Shown here piece after piece: positions 22,157-32,547 of a stretch of 64,000 nucleotides of DNA (the first letter of the stretch is position 1; every line of letters starts with the position of its first letter). The notes beneath the pieces are model-generated. The model saw nothing but the letters and a program-made list of their open reading frames with translations. It had not been told where the DNA came from and did not search any database. Position numbers and translations under genes: made by a program. This stretch comes from Ganoderma boninense. Lineage: Eukaryota > Basidiomycota > Agaricomycetes > Polyporales > Polyporaceae. The stretch is taken from the NCBI GenBank assembly GCA_002900995.3, contig PJEW03000014.1, positions 133,139 through 197,138 on the forward strand. Reading direction: 5' to 3'.

Positions 22157-25100
22157 ATGACCTCCAAGTCAAGGAAGAAAGCCAAGAAAGAAAAGTTCAA
22201 GATCAAGGAGTGCCCCGGCTGCACTCACAAGTTCACAGTTACCGGCTACTTTCACCATCTTCGCCAGACAACCAGACCAGCATGTATCGCCCTCCGAGAA
22301 GCTGAAGCACAGTAGAAGTCCACGGCCTCCTCCTCCTCCACCTCCTCCTCGCCCTCCTCCACTACCTCATCTGACGCTGCTCGCCGTTTTGATGGCGACT
22401 ATTACGGCGAGTATGATCCCGCCGAGTTTGAAGACTACGATGAGTATTCGGACCGCGAGCCCCACACTGACAACGACATGGAAGATGAGGACCCCGGCGA
22501 TGTAGAGGATGAAGAAGATGAGCTCCAGGAAGAACTCGAGGAGGAAGAGATGGATGCGCTGCACTATCAGGATGAAGAGGGTTGGGAGGCACCAGACGGG
22601 CACGCTGACGACATGGAGATCTCACCTCCGGAAGACCACGATGAGCCCACAGATACCTCTGATCCCTCCCACTCTCGAGCTTCTCGGCTTCGTGCTGAGG
22701 AGCGGCTCCGTGCGAAGACATATGTCGACTGTTTTCCGGGAGAGCTTGCGGGCGCTCCGACCTCTAAGACTCGAGAACCAACAGCGTACGACGAGGTTGA
22801 GTCAGAGAAAGACAACAAATACTTTCCCTTCCAGTCGCGGATGGACTGGGAGATTGCCCACTGGGCGAAGATGCGAGGGCCTACCTCGACTGCCCTAACT
22901 GAACTTCTTCGGATTGAAAAGGTGCGCCTGATCTTGTTTCCCGTTCTATTCCCTCCATTCAAATTTTCGCAGTTAGCAGAGCTCTTAGGGCTGTCGTTCC
23001 GAACTGCGCGTCAGCTCAACCAACTTGTTGATGACCACCTCTCCTCCGGCCGACCACGTTTCATTAGACGCAAGATCAAGGTGGCCGGGGAATACTTCGA
23101 AGTTTTCTATCGCGACATCCTTCAATGTGTACAGGCCCTCTTCGGTGATCCCAAGTTCATGGGAGTCCTTGTGTTCACCCCGGAGCGCCACTACGCCGAT
23201 GCCGACCAGACCGTTCGTGTGTACTTCGACATGCATACTGGGCGCTGGTGGTGGGACACGCATATATGCTCTGCTATCCAGATTGTTCTCAGTTCTGTCC
23301 TCATGATTCCCCAATCACCATGCTACAGAAGGAGATTGAGAAACGGAAGCCAGGCACGACAATAATCCCCATCATTATCTCCTCCGACAAGACCCAACTC
23401 ACCGTCTTCAGCAGCAAAGCGGCGTATCCGGTCTACATGACCATCGGAAACCTCCCAAAGGACGTTCGACGGAAGCCATCACGCCATGGGCAAATTCTTC
23501 TCGCATACTTGCCAACCTCGCGACTGGAGCACATCACCAATAAGGCCGCTCGCCACCATGTCACCGCCAACCTTTTCCACACTTGCATGTCCGCAATCCT
23601 CAAACCGCTCATCAAGGCGGGCGTACATGGGATCAAGATCAAGGGTGGCGATGGCGCGGTTCGGCGCGGGCATCCAATATTCGCCATGCATATCGGTGAT
23701 TATCCAGAGCAGCTGTTGGTGACGTGCGGCAAGAATGGAACATGCCCGAAATGCGACATCCCGTCTAGCGAGCTGGGAGACACGACCATACCAGATAGAC
23801 CCCTTCGCGATCTTGGAAAGATCTTCACCGCACTTGCAGAGGCAGGAAACACTGCGACCACTTTCTCGAAGGCCTGTCGAGATGCCGGTGTGAAGCCAGT
23901 CGCTCATCCGTTTTGGAAGGACTTACCGTATGTAAACATCTTCCTTTCGATCACTCCCGATATCCTGCATCAAATCCACCAGGGCGTAATCAAGCATATC
24001 TTATCATGGCTCAAACAGGCTTTCGGGGCAGAGGAACTTGATGCGCGCTGTCGACGCCTCCCTTCTAATCATCAGATCCGGCTCTTCTTGAAGGGAATCA
24101 CCACCCTCCAGAAGGTTACCGGGAAGGAACATGCACATATGTGCCGGTTTCTTCTCGGCCTGATCGCGAGCCTGCTGTTGCATGGCGGCTTTTCTCCCGT
24201 CCGCCTAGTCCGCGCTGTGCGTGCATTGCTAGATTTTTCATACCTCGCGCAGGACCCGGCCCACACGTCTGACATGCTCCAACAACTACGCGGCGCTCTT
24301 CAGCGCTTCCATGCAAACAAGGCTATCTTCATCGACCTCGACATCTGCGCACACTTCCATATTCCCAAACTCCACTCCTTCGACCACTATGTCAATTCAA
24401 TCAAGGCGTTTGGCACAATTGATAACTACGACACCCAACACACCGAGCGGCTACATATCGACTTCGCGAAGGAGGCTTATCGCGCCACCAATCACAAAGA
24501 TGAGTTCTCCCATATGACCCTCTGGTTAGAGCGCCGAGAGAAGATCTTGAGGCACGCGGCTTATATCCAGTGGCACTCAGACGGTGACCAGGCTGCTCGT
24601 CTGCAATCCAACCACCGGGACCCTTTTACGACGTCTCCATCTTCCTCGCTTGTGCCTCAGGCTCCCATTCCGGTGTCCCCCTGTGACGAGCTCCCCTCTC
24701 CGACACTCACACGTATGAAGCTCGCAAAGTGGCCGACCATCAAGGTGCTCCGTTTTGATGCAGCTGTCAAAAGCTACGGCGCTACGTCCTTTCAAGATGT
24801 GCTCACGCGCTTTATAATCAAGTATCGAAGTCCCCATCTTGCTTCCCATCAGGTTGACCGCGAGGTCCGTTCATTTATTCCACGGTTTAATACTGTTGCT
24901 GTATTCCACCACATCAAACTCCTCCTTGAGGATGCCCAAAATCTCGGAATCATGGATAACATCCGTGATGCTGTTCATGCGTGCCCCGAACGGCAGGATT
25001 CGCATGGCAGGAAGGTCCCAGCACGGTTTGATACTGTGCTTGTGAATGATAGAACAGGAGGCGCTGTCGGAGTACATGGTGCATTACTTGGCTCTATACT

Positions 25101-25491
25101 AGTTTTCTGTTTACTCACCATTGTTCTCTTCATGCTAGGTTATCGTGTCGGCCGAGTATGACTAATATTCAAGCTTCCGAAAGGCGCCTGTGATCACCAT
25201 TTGCCTAACGTTATTATTCCAGGCCATTTAGCTTACATTGAGTGGTTTACTCCGTTTTCCCAGCCTGACCATGTACATTTGATGTATAAAGTGTCTCGTA
25301 GTGTTAATACTCATGGCGAGCCAGTTGCTGAGGTCATTGAGGTCCGGAACATTCGTCGGAGCTGCCATTTGCTTCCTATCTGCAATAATAGAGTTCCTCG
25401 AGAGTGGACAAATAGCAATGTGCTAGATTCTTGTAAGAACTTCTGGGTCAACTCATTCAGTGATCTACACATGTACATGATTTTAGTTTGA
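22157..25491 (+). pseudogene. Plavaka-class transposase, nearly intact copy B
   Basis: This is the better preserved catalytic gene. ATG at 22157 opens a Lys-rich leader and a C-x2-C...H zinc finger (CPGCTHKFTVTGYFHHL). An acidic linker follows, then YFPFQSRMDWEIAHWAKMRG, SGRPRFIRRKIKVAGEYFEV, PERHYADADQTVRVYFDMHT, IIPIIISSDKTQLTVF, CPKCDIPSSELG, SITPDILHQIHQGVIKH, NYDTQHTERLHIDFAKEAYR and a C-terminal exon ending NSFSDLHMYM. Introns lie at about 22921-22976 and 23260-23330, and near 25070-25140. Two nonsense codons break it: TAG at 22313-22315 just after the zinc finger, and TGA at 25159-25161 where copy A encodes Arg (CGC). The long core, about 23335-25070, is open. The zinc finger presumably reads the element ends, by analogy. 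Confidence 0.87.
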
Positions 25492-25722
25492 ACTACTATC
25501 TCTGTGTCTAGCATCTCCTCCATTAGTGGTCTGTAGCAGTGAATTAGCATCAATAAGCAATAGCCTGTGTAACATAGCAACTGTAAGCCGCACTAAGACT
25601 TATTAGCAGTAAATTTTCAATGACTACTGGGCCTACTGAAAATTGGCCAGGAGGGTTTTTCCTGATGTTCCCGCCAGCGCTTCACTTTCCTAAACTAGTC
25701 ATGGTCCGCATTTGGGCGACGG

Positions 25723-25792
25723 GCGCCTGCGTGTTCAGCCACAGCGGAGTTCGAATAGGCATGGACGATCGGGTGGGAGATTAACGCCAAGT
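25723..25792 (-). repeat. MULE-1 right terminal inverted repeat
   Basis: It is the inverted partner of 2154-2223 and ends GATTAACGCCAAGT. The 9-bp duplication follows directly. Confidence 0.85.
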
Positions 25793-25801
25793 CGGCAAGC
25801 A
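25793..25801. repeat. 9-bp target duplication of MULE-1, right copy
   Basis: CGGCAAGCA, identical to 2145-2153. The pre-insertion target would have run through TTCCACTCGGCAAGCAGCCC. Confidence 0.88.
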
Positions 25802-25856
25802 GCCCGGTCGCTGTTAGGCCCTGCGCACCACGGGGCATTGCCGGATCTGATGGACG

Positions 25857-26895
25857 TAAGATTGGGCTCATCCACGATTCACCACTTCACCTATTTGAGC
25901 GCCAAGGGCCGTGACTGACCCTTGTAAATCTATCTAGAATTCACAAGGAGCTTGGAAGAGGAAACAACTTCCTATAATCGATAGATATGCTTTGTGCAGA
26001 GGACAAATAGGTCGTACTTTTAGCTAACGGTGATCTCTCGAAATGCAGATAGATTTACAAGTACAAGTCCACCTTAGCGACGTAGGCGCCCCCCTTGGCA
26101 AAATCACGCCTTCGTGCGCTCGGTGGGGGCACAGTGCCTTGAAGGACCGGGAGAAGTAACACGCAACTCTTGCTTGAATCTCAACATCCCGCGTTGCAAT
26201 GGAGTCATGCCAGTCAAGGCTGGAGGACAACTGACAAACAATTTGGGTTGACAACATGCCATGCCAGTGTGCCATAGAAGGAGCCTCTGAACGCATATGC
26301 CGAGAACCTTCCCGATTGATGCCATTGTAATACAGCGAATGCCAGCACAAATGTGCTCCATTCGTGATTTATTTATTGGTAGAAGGGCCAACACTTGTGT
26401 CTTTGACCATCTTGTCAGAGGGGGTCAACCTCATTGCGTGCTTAAACAGTGCCTACGGCGAGAACTTTACATGGACAAATACTCTCAGGAAAGACATCCA
26501 TCTAGAGCCATCCCACGACTTGGTATTACCACATAATGTGCCTACACCTTCCCACCTGTCCCAGTTTGTCTCGATACACCCTGAAGTCCTGCCATGCCTA
26601 GCCTGAGTGCTAATATCTGTCAACTTCTTGCGCTCTTTTCCATGCAGGTAATCCCAATTACCCCATACATATCCATACTGAATGTCCACCATATGTCTGC
26701 ATGGTTTAAGTACATCATGCAGGACCTCCCCAGCCAGTATTGTACCCACCAAACCTTCAAAAAATCATCTCGCGCAGAAGCGCCCAGTTATCTGGGCTAG
26801 CGCTTGGATAAGTCCTCGAGTAACGGTGTGCCACCGTAATGTCACGATCAGTCACGTTTAGGCGAAGTGGTGAATCATGGATGAGCCCAATCTTA
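25857..26895. mobile_element. Non-autonomous element with 35-bp inverted repeats
   Basis: TAAGATTGGGCTCATCCA and the following 17 bp recur inverted at 26861-26895 with two mismatches. The interior (about 970 bp) has no convincing coding frame. A second inverted pair inside (CTTGTAAATCTATCT at about 25921, reversed at about 26048) may be a smaller nested MITE. No target duplication was found, so the class is unknown. Confidence 0.5.
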
Positions 26896-27079
26896 TTACA
26901 AGACTATTCGACAGGTACCATGTCATGGTTCGGTGACGATGCTTTATCAAGTCAATTTCTTATTGCCACCATTTGGGTACCTTTCCGACGCTCAAATGCC
27001 AGCCCTGTGAGTGAGCGGTAGAGTCCTAGGGCGTGGAACATTGAGCATGTTGACAGTGGATATAATTGAATTACACTTA

Positions 27080-29101
27080 CCCATCCATGGTGTCCTCTCT
27101 GTTACGAGGGTTCCGTGGGCGCAGCACACGCTGCACAACCGGGAGTCCGCGAAAGCCCGGCATAGCAACACCGGACGGCTCGGTATCCTGGCGGGAGCGC
27201 GCCATGCACGAGCTCGTTTGCGTGCCACCACTGTCTCTTTCGGTGATGCCGGCGACTTGAGTAGCAGAATCGTCGCTATGATCTGCAGCTAGAGGCAGAG
27301 CCATGCCATCAGCTCAAGATCTGGTTCTGTAAATAGGCATGTAGTATGGCGTACCGTGCTGGCTGGCCTCGGCCCTCCAGAGCCGGTTGCCAGTCCATAG
27401 CATTGTCTACATGGGCAAACGTAGAGAACGGACACGGTAGCTCCACACCCCCGAAAATCACCCCAGGATTGGAATTGATCACGGCGAGGATGTGAGGGTC
27501 GACGTCCAGGTATTGGGTGCCGCAAGAAAAGCTATCAGACGAAGACGTGGGGGCGAGGCAATAAGGCGTCGGCGTCATTTCATCCCCTGTCTCCGAGCGC
27601 GGAGTGGTGAGCTGCGGACTGTTATTGAGCATGTCGAAGTCCATTTCCACCACAGTGTGCTCCGGCTCAGGCTCATCGACGGTTTGGGGGAAGCATGTGG
27701 AACGGGGTTGAATGGCAAGAGCCAACCTATTCAATGCTTCAATGACTGCAGCAGCATCCGCCGCCTGGTCCGGCGGGTTGGTGCACGCTGTCCCCGAGGG
27801 TGTCGCGCGAATGCCGATGGTCGGGTTGGCGAATAATCCGGACGTAGTACCCACTTGCGTGCGTGAGTCTATACATGCAATCAGTTATCGACTGCACGGC
27901 CAGCATAGATGACCTCACGTTTAACAGCACGGCGAGCAGCCTCTGCGAAGGTTCGGTCCTCGTCATCCTGGGGTCCTATGCATCCATCAGCAGGGAACAA
28001 TTAGCGATGTGCGCAAGTCCGCACCTTCCCGGCTTTGTTCCAGCCATAGTGAAAACACTGTGTCGAAATCTAGCAAGGTCCAACCGATCACTTGGAGCAG
28101 GCCATCCAGAAAAGTCTGGCCGTGGTGGTTGGTGCCAATAGTCTGCCTATGTACAAGCAACAAGATGAAGAGGAGTGTTACAAACAGTACTGGCGTATTC
28201 ACGAGTGGATGCACGCCTCGCCCTTGTGATCGGGGCCCCCAAGTATGACCAACCCGCCCCAGCGGACTTGTTTGTGCATGACTTGAACGAAGCTGTCGAC
28301 ATAGGTAACGATGTCTTCAGCATGTCTGCGTTAAGGACAGTTGAATGTGAGTGTGATGGGTTCAGCTGCGTGAATCTAACGTACGCGACTGGGCTGTTGA
28401 TAAAGTCCTGGGGAGAGTCTTCAGATGTAGGCTCCATGGATGTTCCCGCTGCATCGAACGTCTCCTCAGCAGCCGCCAGATAACTGCCCTGTTCCTCCAT
28501 GGACAGGCCCCTCCAAGCTGCCATGCACGCCACGTTCAATGCAGTCAAGTTGCAGCGGTGGCCGTCGGGGGCAACATAGTCCGAGCCTGCGGGGGCATCG
28601 TCACTCTTGCAGAAAACGTCAAACACTGTCTGGCGACGTGGCTTGCGCATGTTAGGGGCGCTGAGGGCTGGGGGTGTCCACCTTGTCACTTCGCCATGTC
28701 AGGCCTTTCCACGCCAGTTGGACAACCACGATGCAAGACGCTAAAGTCAAGTTGACATCGGAGTGACTGTGCTGCGATGGTAATACACGCACATCGTTAA
28801 GTTGCACCATACGCGCCTCCCACTCTTCTTGGGTCTCCGCCAAACGACGGACGATGAGACCCTTGCGAGCCTTCTTGGTCCATCGAGCGCGCTTCTTGAA
28901 AACGTCTTCTTTCTCAGCGCTGCTTGGGCCAGTGAACTGCTCCTGAAACATGGTGGCGAGGAGGGCGCGAGCATGGTTAAACTCACGTTTGGTGATGTAC
29001 TCCTTGACCTCGTCGTCGTGGATAGCTTTCTCGAGGAATTCCCATTCTTCAATGCACCAGTAAGATCCCTGCTTCATAGCGTACGGGCAAGGAGGCGTCA
29101 T
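27080..29101 (-). CDS. Multi-exon hypothetical protein
   Basis: I do not recognise this gene. The first exon starts at 29101 (MTPPCPYAMKQGSYWCIEEW) and encodes a Lys/Arg/Glu-rich region with RARWTKKARKGLIVRRLAET before a GTGCGT donor. Later exons read PRRQTVFDVFCKSDDAPAGS, ACMAAWRGLSMEEQGSYLAA, then after a GTTTGT...CATAG intron DYWHQPPRPDFSGWPAPSDR, then AARRAVKREVIYAGRA, and near the end IGIRATPSGTACTNPPDQAA (about 27820) and MDWQPALEG. A last exon ends NREDTMDG near 27085. The pattern looks like a real host protein with a basic N-terminal half and a Pro/Ser-rich tail. Exon borders other than those named are uncertain. It could be nuclear, since it is basic and charged; no function is proposed. 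Confidence 0.45.
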
Positions 29102-29755
29102 GGTGGAGTATGCTGCTGGTGTGTCTGGAGAGCGATCTGTGGACTTGTGGGGAAATGAGTGGTCAAGACGTTGAGATGAAGCACATCACCTATATTTGTG
29201 TGGCACATCCCCTTATGCGACAAGTCTGCCATGTCCAATTTCAGATTTGATTTGGCAATGTTAGGCCCCACCAAAACGACGATGGACTAAGTAGAGCGGT
29301 GCTTGGCGATTTGATTCCCTGTGGTAAATCTGTCTTCTTGATCTCAGAGTTGTCACTAGAGACATTTAACAACATCATGCAGAACGTGAGGGGGGTTCAG
29401 TGCTCACCCTAATGCGAATGTATGCAGTGATGCAATTGCGAATACAAAGGAGTACATATTATATAGCCATACGATCTGGGAAACATGGGGACAAACCAAA
29501 TCAATGCACTCCCGACACCATGAACATGACTGGGGGGATAGGAAGCCACGCATAGTGCATGATGAATGTCTGGACATAGAATAAAACCGCACACTGCTGG
29601 ACATCCCAGAATTCTTCTTTGAGCAGGTCACCCTTTGCACCCTGAATAACGATCTTGGAGCAGTCAGGCCATCTTGTCAGCACACGTGCGAAACTGCGCA
29701 GACGTTCATGACAAGATTGCCAACCTTTGCGAGACGGTGATTGCCAACAAAAGTC
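29102..29755. other. Intergenic region between two hypothetical genes
   Basis: No supported gene. It should contain the promoter of the gene starting at 29101 and the 3' end of the upstream gene. Confidence 0.4.
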
Positions 29756-31025
29756 TCAAGCCTTCGCAGCGAGAGGAGCAGCCACAGTCGCAGCTGACGA
29801 TGGTGATCCCCACACCTCCGACACTGCCATTTCTCGTTCCCAACGGTGTATCTCCTCCCAAAATTCCTTGTGGATAAGCAGAGAGTCGGGCGCCACCAGT
29901 TCCGCGCGGAAGTTGATTTCGTGCGACTCCCACAGAAGAGCAAGGTGGACGTTTGGATTTTCCGCTATCGTGACCAACTTGACATTCACAGCCTCGAAGG
30001 CCACTGATCCGTGCTCGTCGTAGGAATCCATATGGGCAATCTTATGGAACAAGGCCCTGATCGCATTGCGTTCCTCCAGATGTCGTTTCGCACGACGGGC
30101 ATCAGAACCCTGTCCACCTGCCCAGACACTAGACTGCAGCTGATAATTGCCCCACAGCACGGCACACCATTCACTGATTGTCAGGGCGTGGTTGTCCATG
30201 CTGGCGTTGAAGAGGCGGGTCTGACAGAAGTCACGGATACGGACCAGGTTGTGCAAATACCGGTTGACCTTTGTGTCCTCGCGGGCGCGATGGGGATGCG
30301 CACAACCTTTAGGCGGTACAGACTTGTCAGCAATTGTGTCGAGCAGAAAAGGAGGCAGATAGAAGTACAAGTAGGGCCCAAGAGTCAGGTCAAGTCCAGT
30401 CTTTTGGCCAAAATATTTAGGACCGAGGACCGTGACTGGACAGGACCGGCTCAATTTCAGAGGACCGGACTGATTTTCCGGTCTTTGAAAGACTGGACTG
30501 GACCGCGGTCCGGTCCTCGGTCTTGACCGGTCCTGACCAATTTGTGGTCTTAACTGGTCTTAACCGGCCTGAACCGGTTCAAACCAGTCAAGGCTAGTAA
30601 GAACTGGTTATAAGCTGCCATTAGTTAGTGTACAATATACAAACACATCTTATTTTTGGATAATAAGTATTAATACCGTCAAATAATCAAACATGAGGCT
30701 AACACATAGACCTTCCAATGCTATGTAGGCCCAATATTTACCGGTTCTGAGTGGCTTTTTGAGCTATTTAAAGACCAGTCGAGGACTGGTCAGGACCAGT
30801 CCTCAGTGGTTTTTTTGTATGGCCAATTATAAAAGACTGTGACCATGACCGGGACTGGACTGCAAAAAACCGGACTTTTGGTCCAGTCTTTTGCAGTCCA
30901 GTCCTGGTCAAAGACCAGTCTTTGAGCGGTCCGAGGACCTGACTCCTGGACCCTAAGTACAAGGCGGAATTTGTCGTCTGGGAAACGGGGCTGCACGCAC
31001 GAAGGGCTTCCTCCCAGACCAGCTG
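29756..31025 (-). pseudogene. Hypothetical gene interrupted by a hAT-type MITE
   Basis: I do not recognise the family. From about 31025 the minus strand encodes QLVWEEALRACSPVSQTTNS, is broken by the MITE (30372-30955), and resumes in the same frame with FYLPPFLLDTIADKSVPP, then RYLHNLVRIRDFCQTRLFNA, ISEWCAVLWGNYQLQSSVWA, RRAKRHLEERNAIRALFHKI, VTIAENPNVHLALLWESHEI and a stop at 29756. Deleting the MITE and one copy of the 8-bp duplication restores a continuous frame through the site, so a translated exon was hit. Unless the MITE is spliced out, the gene is disrupted. The upstream exons are not resolved. The helical, Trp-rich sequence suggests a soluble protein. Confidence 0.55.
30372..30955. 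mobile_element. 584-bp hAT-type MITE with 8-bp target duplication
   Basis: The terminus TAGGGCCCAAGAGTCAGGTC pairs with the reversed right end TAGGGTCCAGGAGTCAGGTC (17 of 20). AGTACAAG is duplicated exactly at 30364-30371 and 30956-30963. An 8-bp duplication and a TAGGG start fit hAT. The interior is packed with GGACCGGTC, GACCAGTC and GACTGGAC words in both orientations, which would form a strong hairpin. Confidence 0.85.
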
Positions 31026-31527
31026 CTGTTGTAATAATGATGTATTATGTTACGACTAAGTCCCTAGACCGTTTTACATCAGGTTACGGCTATTTGCGTG
31101 ATGTATCACGGGCCCTCCGGGCCTGCCGCACAGCCGCCAGCCAACTACCGCATTTGGCAGTTGCTCCGCTGGGGGCTCTACTAGCGCTGTGCATGTTTAC
31201 TCGAGCCTCGGCTGGCTCGCTTGGTGTCTCTCGGCTCCCGCCATCTACTGCGGGCTCCCTGGTGCCTCCCCCATCAATCCCGACCTCCCAGGCGCCATTC
31301 TCCATCAAAATACGGGCCTCCCGAGGCGTAGCAGCCCAATTAGGCAAGAGCCCGCTCTCTGGTGTGCCCCGGGCTTGTTTCTCCTATATCTCGGTCAATT
31401 CTGGACCGTTTCTCTCGCTGTTTTCGGTTTCCGGTTCGTGTTTCAAGTGCGAACAAGACGCATATACTTTGCCACAGTAAGGTGCGTGCTAACATCTCAT
31501 TCTAGCCCCCCTAGAGTCGCACTAGGG
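31026..31527. other. Unassigned stretch left of the inverted arm
   Basis: No gene supported. Plus-strand frames over 31090-31480 are Pro/Ser-rich and look like shadows. Upstream exons of the minus-strand gene ending at 29756 may lie here. Confidence 0.35.
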
Positions 31528-32547
31528 GGATCATTTTGTCCATATCTCTGCCGTTATTGGACGGATTAGTACGCATGTAGGCTCGTTCGATTCGCACGTT
31601 TAATGCGCTTCGAACGAGCCCTCGTGCGTAATGATCCGTCCAGTGGTTGTTCCGGTACAGATACCCTGTCCTGCTGGAGGGCAGGTATCTGTCCTGGGCC
31701 ACCCACTGGACGGATTCCCTCCGTTCTTTCGCTCAAATGTAGCTACTAACAATCGTATTTAGGGTATAGTATTCGTTTTTTAGTCGACCCTCAGGCCGTG
31801 GCACAGTAGGGCGATCAGTGCCCCACTGCAGCCAACTTCAACCGCCCATAGCTCGGCGACCAGGCCGTCTATTCAGACGGTATTGGCCTTCCCAGGACGG
31901 CCTTGACCATGGCTTTCAAACGGGCCCTCAACCGCCTCGGACCGACCGCTGGAACTCTCGGAGCGACATCCCCTTTCCCCTACCTCCCCAATGCCCATTC
32001 ATCAGCCCATATCTCCATCATACCTAGACCAATCCTCGCCATATTTTGAGGGATCATACACCAGGGTATAGGGCATCTAGGGAGCCCAGGATCACCCTTA
32101 TCGACCGAAGACTGTGATGTGTATTCCATAATCAGTATATTACAGTATCTGGTCTGCACTATTTCATTTAGTTGCAATATTTATAGATCTCGAGTGCGAT
32201 CTGAAAGGCAGAGTCCGCAGCTTCAAAATGCACCCAAAAGCATGGAATTCGGTGAGGAATTGAATGAGTTATGCCTTCACCAATGTCCGAGGACCCTTGT
32301 AAGACACTGTGCTGTGGCTGTAAGACGGTGCGTAAGACAGGTGTACGGCTTTTCAACATGTGTGCTACTTGAAGTTAATCGCCCAGCAGGTTTGCTGCAA
32401 TTTCGAACTCCGCTGTGGCTGAAGCGCCCTGCCCGCCGCGTCGGATCGGCGCTCCACCCCAGGCACCTCGGACATCGCCTCGCCATCGACATCGAGAACG
32501 AAGCGCAGCGAGCCCAGGGAGGTTTGGGGAACGGGTTGAAGGGTGCG
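31528..32547 (+). repeat. Left 1,020-bp arm of a large inverted repeat
   Basis: It is almost identical to 36496-37515 in reverse; encoded shadow frames differ at only one visible residue (R versus G near 32463). The arm crosses the left end of MULE-2: 31528-32366 is outside the element and 32367-32547 inside. The outer part holds two overlapping hairpins (31559-31641 and 31632-31711) and TGGACGG/CCGTCCA words. Confidence 0.88.

Larger units (their letters stand above)
16913..25667. mobile_element. Plavaka-B, second two-gene Plavaka-class element
   Basis: The element is 8,755 bp. The left end is CATCAGGAAAAAACCACCTA and the reversed right end CATCAGGAAAAACCCTCCTG; TT flanks it on both sides (16911-16912, 25668-25669). 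The gene layout equals Plavaka-A in opposite orientation: partner gene on the minus strand (about 17390-21737), transposase on the plus strand (22157-25491). It is longer than copy A mainly because a 1,144-bp foldback element (19883-21026) sits inside the partner gene. Sequence divergence from A is clear throughout, so the two are not recent duplicates of each other. Confidence 0.85.
2154..25792 (+). mobile_element. MULE-1, Mutator-like element split by three nested insertions
   Basis: The outer element of the left nest spans 23,639 bp. It has 70-bp terminal inverted repeats, a perfect 9-bp target duplication, and a plus-strand transposase gene in three blocks (2481-3006, 10589-11176, 14239-16600). 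The blocks are separated by Plavaka-A, the gene-fragment carrier and Plavaka-B. Subtracting the three inserts (7,582, 3,062 and 8,755 bp) leaves 4,240 bp, against 4,309 bp for the sister copy MULE-2. At the first break the frame is restored when one copy of the 2-bp duplication is kept, so the gene was readable when Plavaka-A arrived. At least two in-frame stops in the third block show that the element is now dead. Confidence 0.88.
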
